Shown here: one piece after another, positions 1 through 10,850 of the stretch
Layout of the letters: each line of letters opens with the position of its first letter
Position numbering within the stretch: position 1 is the stretch's first letter
Assembly: GCA_963920525.1 (NCBI GenBank)
Contig: OY986435.1
Location: 304,117,408-304,181,407 of the forward strand
Source of the DNA: Dichetophora obliterata
Taxonomy: Eukaryota; Arthropoda; Insecta; Diptera; Sciomyzidae
Direction of reading: 5' to 3'
Length of the DNA stretch: 64,000 nucleotides
Made by a program: the position numbers and the translations under genes
Notes under the pieces: generated by a model
What the model was told of the DNA's origin: nothing
The model's database searches: none
The model's input: only the letters and a program-made list of their open reading frames with translations

Positions 1-449
1 GTATGGCCTTCTCATTGTTGGCATTGCAGGCTAGACCATAAACAGTGTCGGTTGGTAGAGCTATAACTTCGTCCGATTGTAAGCATCTTCGTGATTGATT
101 ACAGCATTTGTAAAATGTGGTCATAGGTTCATCAGCAGAGCGATTTTGCATCTGCATAAAATAAGCTTGTTTGTGAGCACAAGCCGGACAATAAGCATCA
201 GTTGAATCTACGTTCTCCCAAGCAGCTGCACCGCCCATAACATGATCCACTTCCTAAAACATTGCAGGAATCTTAATAATAGTTCGTCTCAAATACTTAG
301 AGCACTACTCACCTTTAGTCGTGGAAAGGTACGCGTTGAAATGTTTTAATTGATGTTGCAAATGTTAGGACATGTATTGCATGAAAACCGATACCTGTAG
401 TTTCTTCCTCTACCATTAAAATATTACCGCAAGTCGGACAGAACAACAT
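1..449 (-). pseudogene. Decayed RPC11 (Pol III subunit) copy running into a YrdC/Sua5 sequence; continues off the left edge
   Basis: Read on the minus strand, exon 1 (449-313) starts MLFCPTCGN, the N-terminal zinc ribbon of RNA polymerase III subunit RPC11/POLR3K. A 59-nt intron follows (GTGAGT at 312, TTTTAG ending at 254), then exon 2 (253 to the edge). Exon 2 encodes EVDHVMGGAAAWENVDSTDA, a CPAC pair and the RSADEPMT hairpin loop of the TFIIS-like ribbon, which in the family supports RNA cleavage. Where RPC11 should finish with its last cysteine and a short W-containing tail, the frame continues near 98-80 into SDEVIALPTDTVYGLACNAN, the N-terminal motif of YrdC/Sua5 threonylcarbamoyl-AMP synthase (t6A tRNA modification). 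Exon 1 is damaged: one base is missing near 393-396, and a TAA lies at 346-348 in the family frame. I recall the two homologues forming a dicistronic locus in Drosophila (CG33785/CG33786), which would explain the adjacency. Most likely a decayed genomic duplicate rather than a retrocopy, since the intron is kept. Confidence 0.78.
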
Positions 450-499
450 TGTGAACTTTGAGTTTTGGTTATTTATAAAAATGACAGCTTGTGATGCGA

Positions 500-687
500 T
501 TTTTTCGATTACTTATCGAAAAAACTAGTGCTGACACCGATTGTATCTTAATTTAAATGGTAATTTATGATAAATTACTTAATTTCAAAGTAATTTTTTC
601 GATTATTTATCGAAAAAACTAGTGCTGACACCGATTGTATCTTAATTTAAATGGTAATTTATGATAAATTACTTAATTTCGAAGTAA
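500..687. repeat. 94-bp tandem duplication, two copies
   Basis: 500-593 and 594-687 are two head-to-tail copies differing at about two positions. Each begins with a small hairpin (TTTTTCGAT/ATCGAAAAA) and contains the palindrome GTAATTTATGATAAATTAC. The near identity suggests a recent duplication. No coding potential. Confidence 0.93.
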
Positions 688-689
688 TT

Positions 690-1990
690 TCATTGACAGT
701 TTTTCCACGGCGTAATTACTTAATTTGGTCATGATTTATGCATAAATTAAGAATGAGCCGTAAATTACGATATGAGAACATGGTATAAGATAAGAAAAGT
801 TTACATCTTTAATATATTTTTTTTTTTGGGATTCGTGCTTGACAGTAGAATGTCACTTATAAGCCCCTGTCTGACAAAATGTCTTTAATTTTCCGTGACT
901 GATATTAAGGGAATAAAGAGCAATGTTTATGCTAGTAAAGTCAATAGATGTCACTAGCCATTTTTCAAAGATATTCTTCACCATAGCTTTTATCCTCTTA
1001 ATCGTTGTCATATTTTAACTGATGCTTACCCCAAAATTGGCCATTTCTTGCCAATATACACTCAAATGCTGCTCATTTAAGTTTGATTTGTAAGAACTGT
1101 TGTCTGCTCATTCGCTATTGATGTGAAAGAAACCCACTACAATAGCTTTTTTCATCCATTCTCTCTGCCATGCTCTTCTTGTCGCATTGTCTTATCCAAC
1201 GCTTTTCATACCAAATACAATGCTTTTGTTTTTTACATCATCTGCTTTTCTTAACATTGAAAAAAAGCAAATGAAAACAATTTGGTTTTGTATCTGATGG
1301 ATTTATTCATATGTATAGTATATCTAAAGCAATGTCAATGGCTGTATATTGTTAAGAATTGTACTTGAAACTGATCAACGTGAGTGTTTTTGGTTGTTGT
1401 TTTTTACAATCTAGATTTACATTCTCCTTTTCTTGCGTTACTTTTTTCTTTTGTAATTAAATCAATCATAGCTTCATCATATTCATCATCATAATCATCA
1501 TCGTCGTCGTCGTCGTCGCAAAAGTTCAATCATTTCAAAAATCATTTAGCTGTACTTTTGTTGTTTCTTCAAGATATACAAAGGCTTTTATACTTGCTAC
1601 ACATTAAAGTCAATTTGTTCTTTTAGTTCTTGCGGAAAATTTAATTCTTGATAATTTTTTACTTTAACATCGATAAAAATTGCAAATGCCGACAATATTA
1701 TTTATTGCGGCTGCTGCTGGTTGTTTTTTAAATTGTCTGTTGTACTTGAAAATATTGCAATTTATTACTCTCACCGCACACACATAGACATACAGCTATC
1801 TTTGCTGCACCAATTGCTTCCACCTGAATGCACGAAATAATAAAAAATTGTTTTGCTTATGTTTTTGGTATTACTTTATTGAATTACTTTTGTGTAGCTA
1901 TTTCGTTTTTATTTTGCAAATAAATAGCAAAATAAAATGTTATAAATTGAAAGAAAACGAAAAGATTTTGTTCAATTAAATATCTGAGGA
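690..1990. other. AT-rich non-coding stretch
   Basis: No supported gene. Holds a (CAT/CGT)n trinucleotide microsatellite at about 1470-1520 and several T-runs. It lies just upstream of the first scrib exon seen here and could contain an alternative promoter, but I see no convincing initiator or TATA arrangement. Confidence 0.5.
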
Positions 1991-1998
1991 GTGAGCAG

Positions 1999-2246
1999 CA
2001 ATATGTTCAATATAAAAATAAAAGTAAAAGAGGGCGACAACACGTTGCCACGTCAATCGACACGTGCCCATACGTTTGGCCAGAGCTCGAATGGACGCAA
2101 CAGTCCGGCTACATCAAGTTTACGCAGTTCTTTGGCTTCATCGAATCGCAGTCCAAACAACTCCTTGAGACGCAAGGACAAACGAGTACGCATCGTCACC
2201 ACCTATACGGGTGACCAGATGAATAGTTCGAGTCGTGACAGATATG
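1999..2246 (+). CDS. scrib: scribble exon (linker before PDZ1), possible alternative first exon
   Basis: The open frame reads MFNIKIKVKEGDNTLPRQST (ATG at 2003) and then a Ser/Asn/Arg-rich linker ending SSSRDRY. It stops at a consensus donor, ATG|GTAAGC at 2247, in phase 1. The leftover G joins AT at 12078 to make Asp, so it splices in frame to the PDZ1 exon. The 5' edge is uncertain. An AG at 1997-1998 could be an acceptor; alternatively the exon is a first exon starting translation at ATG 2003, because a TGA at 1985-1987 closes the frame upstream. The segment is low-complexity and basic, as expected between the leucine-rich repeats and PDZ domains of a LAP protein. Assignment to scrib rests on frame compatibility with the next exon rather than on a recognised domain. 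Confidence 0.7.
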
Positions 2247-2417
2247 GTAAGCTGTAATAAAGGTTAACATAAATAAAAAAATCTGACATAAGACATGATT
2301 GATATACAGCCAATCATGGTCCCACAAATAGTACAAAATTTAATCATCTCAACAATTCTAGTATATTTCACATTGAGCTTGAACGCAGGAGAAAAGTACA
2401 CTTGTAAAAATATCTTA

Positions 2418-2621
2418 TGCTGGGTTTTCACTATGTCATTTTCAGTGGTCAGTTGTTGTCAAGCAAATTGAAAACAAAAATATGTAGACACTTTTTCTAA
2501 CTGAAAATAATTAAATTATTAAATAGAGCTATGCAGAAAATATTCTAGAGTTTTATTAAGGTGATATTTTAGGTGATACACTTTTGTGTTGTCATAAAAA
2601 TGACATAGTGAAAACCAAGCA
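2418..2621. mobile_element. 204-bp Harbinger/PIF-type MITE
   Basis: Ends are inverted repeats of about 25 bp (TGCTGGGTTTTCACTATGTC against TGCTTGGTTTTCACTATGTC). The element is flanked by TTA at 2415-2417 and TTA at 2622-2624, a 3-bp target duplication typical of PIF/Harbinger. No coding capacity. Confidence 0.85.
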
Positions 2622-3456
2622 TTAAAATTAAAATACATATTTGAAGAACTTCACTTTCTACCTCATTTACATATTTAAAATATCCACACCTTATTCAAAA
2701 GGTGATTAGATTAGATATTATGATTAGATTTTTTTTCGTGATCAGCCAGAACCTGAACTTAAATCAGCCAAAAATCGTGATTTTGTTCATTATGCTTTTT
2801 TAATATAATGCATCGTGAGTATTAAGGCTCTGTTGCAGTCTTGAACGTGCCTAAATATAAAAATTTATCATAGATTTTGATCAGTGGCCAAAGTCCAGCC
2901 CAAGCAATAAATCAACCGTGATATACAGTTTTGGTTTTACAAACATTTTCGTAAAAAATTTTAAACTTTTGACTACTAAAAATTTCATCCACATTTTTCA
3001 TAGTCGGCACCACTATTTTTTTGGCACTTTGAAAATATTATCGTATTGAGGCATTCATTCTTAATGCATTTTCAAAATTTGATGTTGGAGAATCAATGTT
3101 TACTATTTTTAACCAAATTTTCAAAAACTGACTACACAATTTTTAAGTACAAAATACAGTGCCAGCTCGATAGTCCGAACGGTGTGTAATCCGAATTATC
3201 CAGTAATCCGAATTGAATATATAACGTGTTGCATACTCTACAGTCCGCATTGATTGCAGCTCGCTACACCGAATTTTTAATTTTTCTGCTTTTGTGTTTT
3301 TATTGCTGTTGTTAGGTTCGCAGTTTTTTTCCTAGGAATGGAATTTTACAAATAACGGGACTTCATTGAGATAAATGTATCTATTTTGGTGTCATGTTGC
3401 AATAAGATTAGTTATTGAATTGCATTGTACGCGGCAACATCAATTTAAATTATAAT

Positions 3457-4909
3457 ATGGCAAAAAAGCGTGCACATAAAACGCCAACATTAAGTGATAA
3501 GCTTAAAATAATAGAAGCGGTAAATTGCGGACAATTTGGAAAGTTTTTAGCAGAGAAATTTGATGTAGGAGCATCTACAATTTGTGGTATAAAAAAAAAT
3601 GCTGAAAATATTAAAAGGTAAAAAACCTGTGTAACAATTGTATCGTACAAACATTTCAAATGTATTTATTTTTAGATTTGCTGAAAATTCTGATGGCAAA
3701 CTTTTAAAACAGCGCAAGACACTCAAACCGGGGGAGTATGAAGCATTTGCGCATAAATTGTATGCTTAGTTCGAAGAGAAGCGGTCACGGCATCAAATCA
3801 TTTCAGCAAAAATTTTACGACAAAAAGCGAAATCACTATACCAAGAAATGAATCAAAATCAATCATTTAAAGCCAGTGACGGATGTTTGCAAAAGTTCAA
3901 GAAGCGATTTTCTGTGAGAAATTTGAAAATATACGGCGAATCCTTATCTGCTAGACCAGATCTTGTACCTGATTTTCAAAATAAGCTCTATGATGTTGTC
4001 GAAGCTGAAAATCTGTTTGATGACCAGATTTACAACGCTGATGAATCTGGGCTTTTTTGGAAAATGTTTCCATACAAAACCTTAGTGTATTGTAAAGAAA
4101 AATCGGCTCAAGGTACCAAAATGAACAAAGAGAGAATAACCTTTTTGTGTTGTGCTAATAAATCTGGAAGTCACAAGATAAACATTGCTGTGGTGGGAAA
4201 GTCAAAAAACCCATGTTCGTTTAAAAAACAAAATATAGTTGAGTATTACTCATCGAAAAATTAATTTATGACAACACACATTTTTACTCACTGGTTTTTT
4301 AAATCGTTTATACCACAGGTAAAAAACTATCAAATTGAAAATAATTTGCCGAAAAAAGCTTTATTGATACTGGGATATTTATTGAATGCAAAATGTTATG
4401 GGGAGCTAATAGTATCTGAATGTGGGATATTTAAAACTATGTTTTTACCTCAAAATTGTACTAGTATTATCCAACCCATGGATCAGAACGCGATACGACT
4501 GACTAAATTGTATTACAAAAAAGACGTCTTGTGTGAATAAGTAAATTCTGAAGCGGACAATTCAGACATATTTTTGAAACAATTCAATATGAAGGACGCT
4601 TGTAAATTGCTTAAGCGATCTTGGGAAAGGATGCCCTATTCTACTTTAAAGTCCTGTTGGAAACATATTCATGCTCGGAGATGGACTTCAGAGGATAACA
4701 TCCCATTATTATTATTACAACAAGAATCACCTGAGATTTACTCTGCGGGTTGTTTTGAAGATACTGAGGAATTGCGCGCAGTAGGAAACTTATTTTGCCA
4801 CAATTATGATGTGCAAATTTCTGAAGACGAAATTCTTGGCTGGATTAAGGCATCTGGCAATACTTCGTGTAGTAGTTCAGAATCAGATACAGAAGACATA
4901 GAAGCATAG
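3457..4909 (+). pseudogene. pogo/Tigger-like transposase, inactivated
   Basis: ATG at 3457 opens with a basic helix-turn-helix of the CENP-B/pogo type (TLSDKLKIIEAV...). An apparent 58-nt intron (GTAAAA at 3618, TTTTTAG ending 3675) restores the frame into FAENSDGKLL. The DDE domain follows: YNADESGLFW carries the first catalytic Asp. The usual LLLLDNAPAH block reads LLILGYLLNAKC, so the second Asp is Gly. QPMDQNAI keeps the third. In-frame stops interrupt at about 3767 (LYA*FEEK), 4262 and 4538. The C-terminal part ends SSSESDTEDIEA at 4906. The lost catalytic Asp and the stops make it a dead copy. Family placement is secure; the intron is inferred from frame continuity. Confidence 0.88.
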
Positions 4910-5285
4910 CCTACTATGATCAAACACGTTAGAAATCGTGAAGCTGCACAGGCTTTAAATATTTCTATAGATTTGGCAAAAGAACGAGGCATACAAACAG
5001 ATCACATATTAATTCTAAAAGAATTGCGGAATAAAGCTTTAGAAGCATGTGCATTAAAACAGCAGCAAACCTACATTACAAATTTCATTAAAATAACATA
5101 ATAGTTTTAAGAGCATAAATATGTATTTGTCTTTTTTAGTTGAAATAAAATTTGTTTGTTTCGAAATCCTAGCACGTGTTTTATTTTTTAATAATATTAA
5201 AGTATATTATACTGTTATGTGAAATACTATACATAATTATTAAAGCCTATCCACTAATCATTTATTCGGATTAGCGAGCTGGCAC

Positions 5286-5756
5286 CATGATACAAAGAAC
5301 TACAGATAAAGTATTACCGGCGCAACGAACAACATTTACTGCGCACCTCGTCATCGGTGCTCGTCAAATGTGACACTTGATGAATACATTCTCAAAAAAA
5401 GACGAAGATAGCATCATGAAAACGAACAAACAGTCAAAATTCTGTCAAGCACATCAAGCAACGTAGCCGCTTTTTGTGTAAATTGGTAAAAAAGGGAAAA
5501 AACACCCCTACAAAATATGCAAATTTTTTTCACAAACAGTACTAAAAAATATATTTTCTTTATTTTGGACATGTGCTTTATTCAACAATGTATATTTCAT
5601 TTCAGTAAAACAAGTTTTCATAAGAAAATTTTGGCATTTTAAAATCTTTACACCCTTTGAATAAATTGTGTCTACGTTGCAACCAATGAGCGTCTTGCAC
5701 GTCACAGCAAAGATGGCGGACATGCGCAATACCTTATCTGTAGTTCTTTGTATCAA
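5286..5756. mobile_element. 471-bp MITE inserted in the pogo right end, 10-bp target duplication
   Basis: Inverted ends share TGATACAAAGAACTACAGAT (first bases differ: CA left, T right). The flanks GAGCTGGCAC (5276-5285) and GAGCTGGCAC (5757-5766) are a direct duplication of the host terminus. A duplication of 8-10 bp points to a hAT- or P-like class; the start CATGATAC resembles P-type ends, but this is weak. Confidence 0.8.
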
Positions 5757-6753
5757 GAGCTGGCACTGTACTTTAATTTTTAATTAAAAATGGAATTTGT
5801 AGTATTTTTTGTTAAGCTAGGTACATATCGTCCCTGCGCCAACAAAAACACTTGTATTTCAGTAACTTTTCAGGAGAGCAAAAAACAAATTTTTCTGTAA
5901 ACAATCTGTACAGTTCTGAAAAACAATCTCTCAAAAAGCGATTCGAAAAAGCAATAATGATACGCGGGACTTTAACCCACCATTCCTTTATACCACCGGG
6001 CAAAGGAAAATTGATATGCGCATTACATCCACATCATCTTTTTCAACAATGGTTAAAGTTTACAAGAAAAAAAAAAATTAAAAATAAAATGTTAAAGCAA
6101 TTTTACATAATTTAGTATTAACATAGGGATACATCACGGAATTACAACCAAGCAGTATTTTAGCAAATTTAAAAAAATAGAGTGTCTGCAGAGGAATAGT
6201 ATATTTTAACGAGTTTATAAAATTTTTCAATGAGATTTTACATATCAGTTATGTGATTTTTGTAAATTTTTTATAGCATATTTTGTTTACACTATCTATT
6301 ACCCACATTTCTGCATTTGCAGTTTTTTATATCTCTTATGATTTAGAAGTGATAAAAAACAGTTATTGCTCGCAGTACTAGAAATGCTCTGAAGAAAATT
6401 TGTTTTTTTTGCTCTCCTGAAAAGTTACTGAAATACTTATAACTGCTTTTGTTGACGCAGCGACGATATGTATCTAGCTTAGCAAAAAATATAAAAATTC
6501 CATTTTTTAATTAAAAATTAAAGAACTTTGTACTTAAAAATTGTGTAGTCAGTTTTTGAAAATTTGGTTAAAAATAGTAAACATTGATTCTCCAACATCA
6601 AATTTTGAGAATGCATTAAGAATGAATGCCTCAATACGATAATATTTTCAAAGTGCCAAAAAAAAAAAAAAATAGTGGTGCTGACTGAAAAATGTGAATG
6701 AAATTTTTTGTGGTCAAAAAATTTAAAATTTTTTACGAAAGTGTTTGTAAAAA

Positions 6754-8050
6754 AGGACACCACAATAAAGACCAATTCAAGATCTTTAAAATATTTCCTC
6801 AACATTTTCTTGTAGGACTAACGGTTTCGATGATATAGTTGTTTGTGTACATGTCCGAATGACAATTTTTGTTTTCCTTAATAATTTTTCACTATGTATA
6901 ACTGAAAAAAAAAAAAATTGAAAATTACAAAAAAAATATGAAAATATTTTTCTTTTTTAAAGTTCTATCGACGTGAAAAATTTGAAAAAAATCGGAATCG
7001 TCAAAATTAGTTTTTGGACAAAAGCGTCCGATTTGACATGGAATGACCGATATACGAGAATCTGAAATAATACACCTACGCCTTTTAAATAATTAAATAT
7101 TTATTTAAAATTTAATCAATGTTCTTATCTCTCCACGCAGTGGTTACAAGATGAAATGACAAAACAAATAAAAACTACTTACATTATGCAAGCTTAATAC
7201 TAACATGCAGTAATTTTAACGACATTATAATAAAAGTTGTTTATATTAGCATAGAAAAGCATAGGTACTATTTTATCAAAAACGTGCTAGTTTTGATCTG
7301 CGTCACTTCTTTTCGATAAATGCACTAAGTTCATTGCTAATGTTTGTTGCGACCTCTTTTTCTCAGTTTTCTATGGAAGAACTTTGTTATTTTTAGCTTT
7401 GAGTGTAAATTGAGTTCGGATGAACGGTGTAGAAATGCATTCAGGACCCACAAACGTACATTCATTTTTTTATTTTTTCGATTTTATATGAAAAGCTGAT
7501 TATTTCAACTAAAGTTTGCTATTTCTGTGACCAATCAAAAACTTCCCTTCTTAAGCTTAACAGCTAAATTGAAAAACAGAACAAAAAGACGTTTTAGTTT
7601 CTGGTTTTCCCGAAACTATAAACTCAATTTTTGCAGCTGCATGTAATCACCGAACTAAAATTGATCTAACCCAGAGGCTATAAATGCAAAAAAATCTATT
7701 ACAAACATTATATTACAATTTATGATTCAATATTTATGAAGCAATGAATGAAGTTAAAAGTAATACTAAATTCGCCAATTTAAATATGTAAAAAAATGTA
7801 AAAAAATAAAACGAATATGCATCTGCGTTACCGCTATAAAAAACCTATAAATGACTGAACTCAGCCAAAACAAAATGAATGTAATATAGCAAAGTTCCAA
7901 AGTAACCTATCCTATTTGTTTTGCGTCTGGGTGATATCATTTTCTGGCTCATCTGGAGAAATATCCAAATCGAAAATGGGTTTAAAGAACTTACCGTTTT
8001 AAACAAAATAATAACTTATCTTGATTTGTTGAGATTAGAAAAATTTGTGT
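6754..8050. other. Intronic AT-rich sequence
   Basis: No open frame, family motif or clear inverted repeat that I can support. Short A- and T-runs only. Lies in the long scrib intron 2247-12077. Confidence 0.5.
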
Positions 8051-8059
8051 TATGTGTGT

Positions 8060-8600
8060 GACCTGAATAAATAAAAAAAAAACAATAAACATTAAATTAC
8101 ATAAAAAACGTAAAAATTAAAAAAAAATTTTGGAAAATATAAAAAAAAAGCTGAAAGGAAAAAAAAAATAAAAAAATCTGAATACAAAAACAAATTGAAA
8201 TATGCATACATTTATAAAATAATAAAAAAAATAAATAAAAACAGCTAAAAAATATTAAAAGGTGCAAACTAAATAAAAAAAAAATTATAAAAAAATATGA
8301 AAATAAGTATTAAAAAAAATAAAAACAGAAATTGAAAAATATGTAATAAAAACGAAAATTAAAAATAAAGCAAATAAAAAACAAAGTAACACAAAACTAA
8401 AGAAAATACGAAAAAGTAAAACAAAAACAATATAAACAAATATAAAAAAAGATAAAATTATATAAAATTAAAAAAAAAACAAAATTAAAAAAATATATGT
8501 TGGTACATAAAAAATAATAAAATAATAAATAAAAAGATTAAAAAATAAACAATATAAAACATCTTAATAAAAAAATTAAATGTTAAAACAGTTAATTTAT
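8060..8600. repeat. Extreme A-rich, strand-asymmetric tract
   Basis: About 540 bp made largely of AAAAAT/AAATAAA words, with A far above T on the + strand and very little G or C. Looks like a degenerate poly-A/low-complexity expansion, perhaps from retroposon tails. On the transcribed scrib strand it would be a long A-rich intronic RNA segment. Confidence 0.7.
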
Positions 8601-9118
8601 TTAAATTAAAAAAATTATTATACAATTATAACTTCACTATAGAAAGAGTTCCTGCTGCTTTCTACTCACCCTATTGAAAATATTTAAAAACTGCTGATAG
8701 ATTAAACAAGATGTATTATTCCCAAGTACACCTATTGAAAATTACTCTGAACTCTTTCTAGCAAATGATGAAATAAAATATAGTTATGCATTACTATAGG
8801 CATATCAGAGCTAAAATGCTATTGTTTCTAGTATTAATTTTCTATAAATATATTAATTTAGATATATATTAATTTATATTTTAATTTTCTATAAATATAC
8901 TTTTAACAATTTGTTTCTTAAAAATATATGAATATAGTCTTTTTACGTTTTAAAAAAGTAAACATTAAGAATGTAAAATGAAAATATAATTAATTAGACT
9001 GAAAAATGAACAATAAATAAAAAATAATTTGCTTAAATAATATAAAACTAATTCATATTTTTAGTTTGATTGCTTCAATTAGAATAAACTCAAATTTAGT
9101 AAAACTATACTTTACTAA

Positions 9119-10165
9119 CCCTAGGATGGGCAACTACTTAGAAGGCAGTAAGTTAATGTACATGGTCTGGCCAGACCATCTAGCGATTTTATTGACGAGG
9201 CGATTCACCCAAATTGATTTTAATTTAATTTTTATGGTATATATAGCTATAAATTGTGTGTATATGTGTCAGTATACTTACGGAAAGGGTACTTATAAAT
9301 ATAAAAAGGAAAAAGAAAATAATTTTGTTGATGTTTATTTTGGGCATATTATTTTTTTTATATATTGTTGCTGATCTAACACGTTGATTTAACACAAATA
9401 TAAATTGTACTTGTACGCTAATCATGTTGTGGTTGACAATCATCGCAAACATAGGACTTTTTCTCTATTCCGTATTAAAGGCACATAGAATTGCTGAATA
9501 CACCACACCATATTTGATTCGGTTTTTTAGAAATATTTTATCTTGCTGCTCTACCTGGTTCGTCCAGCTCGCTTATGAATGTTGTTATGACATTTGTACA
9601 ATGCTGGTACACCCTGAATGAAAATACTTTCGTCATTTATCTGTCAAAATTGGTTCATGCACATATATTTTGTATGAAGCCTACCAAAATATTCAACGCA
9701 CTAACGATTCGAATTTCCAATTTTAACAATGCGTTTGGTTGTGAAGTTGGCTGCAAAAAACAAAACGAAAACAAGAACAAATGCAATGATTGTTGATGTT
9801 CACGCAGCTTTCAATTTCGGTAGCGCGCATAGAACATTTGCGTGTCGTTTGGAAACGCAACGCCTGGCGCACCAATTCAGATTGGACAGTTACTAAACTA
9901 CTATAAACACCACACATACACACACATACCCACATCGCCAAAATTTATACAAAAAACATAATTCACTCTTATATACACACGAAAATCAAAATTTTGCATG
10001 CACGAACATGTTCTGCGCATTACAAAACTAAACCGACAGTTCAAAATAGTTGTGGTCTGACTAGACCCTGTAGGTTAACTTAACGTTTTTTCTACTTTGA
10101 ACCCAATTTTTGCAATTTTTGCAAAGTTAAATTTGGTCTGGCCAGACCCTGTTTCCATCCTAGGA
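9119..10165. mobile_element. piggyBac-like non-autonomous element (about 1.05 kb)
   Basis: Ends CCCTAGGATGG (9119) and CCATCCTAGGA (ending 10165) are inverted. The flanks are CTAA (9115-9118) and TTAA (10166-10169), the piggyBac target with one mutation. Both subterminal regions carry the palindrome GGTCTGGCCAGACC (about 9164 and 10135), and a related GGTCTGACTAGACC lies near 10054. The short open frames inside show no recognisable transposase. Confidence 0.82.
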
Positions 10166-10258
10166 TTAAACTGAAAAAAGGATAAATAATAAATAAATAA
10201 ATTGCTTGCATAAAATTTTATTATATTAAAGTTTTTTCCTAAATGACCTCTATATTTA

Positions 10259-10738
10259 TTATGTTGACTTTATATGATTTAAATACAAATTCTAAATGTT
10301 TGATAGTTTAAATCATACTTGATTTTAAATACAAATTCTAGTTGTTTGATAGTTTAAAATCGTTTATTGAGCTTAAGGTCAAAGTTAGAACAATTAATTG
10401 TTCTAACGAATCTTTCCAAAGAAACAACCACAACAACAAAGTTTTTTCAATATGAATATGAAAAAATCACTAGCTGATCTGATTGCAATTTCTGCCTGGC
10501 TAAGGGCGTCATCAGAAATCTGTGTGATACCCGTGCAAGCGCGCACTAACGCACTGCACCACCGGGGCGATGAGATTTGAAGTGTCAATTTCTCAGTTTT
10601 TATCAATTTCATAATTTCACATTTGTTGTTGTATTTCTGCTTTACTTAAGTCTCTATGCTTGTGTTATTTAAAATCAAGTATGATTTAAACTATCAAACA
10701 TTTAGAATTTGTATTTAAATCATATAAAGTCAACATAA
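10259..10738. mobile_element. 480-bp element with 73-bp perfect terminal inverted repeats
   Basis: 10259-10331 and 10666-10738 are exact reverse complements over 73 bp. The centre (about 10370-10650) is repeated at about 40110-40440. Read on the minus strand, the shared centre has a tRNA-like box A word (TGGTGCAGTGCG) and, further on, a (GTT)n-like tail, so it may be a SINE captured between the arms. A small + strand open frame (from 10452) is partly shared by both copies but shifted between them, arguing against coding. Confidence 0.75.
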
Positions 10739-10819
10739 TTTTATTATATTTTTAGTTTGATTGCTTCAATAGAATTTTGAAATGGTTTTTAAATAACGTC
10801 TGTGTTTGCATATTTTGAA

Positions 10820-10850
10820 GGGTTAAGGGGGAGGGGAAAGGGGTAAGGGG
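10820..10850 (+). other. G-quadruplex-capable G-tract cluster
   Basis: Five runs of three to five G separated by 1-4 bases (G3, G5, G4, G4, G4). It satisfies the four-tract quadruplex pattern on the strand that is sense for scrib, in an otherwise A/T-rich intron. Confidence 0.75.

Larger units (their letters stand above)
3157..5768 (+). mobile_element. pogo/Tigger-like (Tc1-mariner superfamily) transposon
   Basis: Termini CAGTGCCAGCTCG (3157) and CGAGCTGGCACTG (ending 5768) are inverted repeats. They are flanked by TA at 3155-3156 and 5769-5770, the pogo/mariner target. The right end has been split by a 471-bp MITE (5286-5756), which duplicated GAGCTGGCAC. Encodes the damaged transposase described separately. 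Confidence 0.9.
2935..6753. mobile_element. Long-arm foldback element, interrupted by a pogo-like transposon
   Basis: The left arm is 2935-3156 plus 5769 to about 5905; the right arm is about 6395-6753. They are inverted copies of roughly 350 bp each, with about 490 bp between them. The left arm is split at a TA by the pogo-like element 3157-5768; rejoining the halves restores the register of the right arm (TTAAGTACAAA... on both sides). No transposase is encoded by the foldback itself. Part of its interior is related to the repeat at 45131-45345. Confidence 0.85.

Noticed and set aside
9066..9621. Overlapping small frames inside the piggyBac-like element
   Set aside because: AT-rich, no recognisable domain, inside a non-autonomous element.
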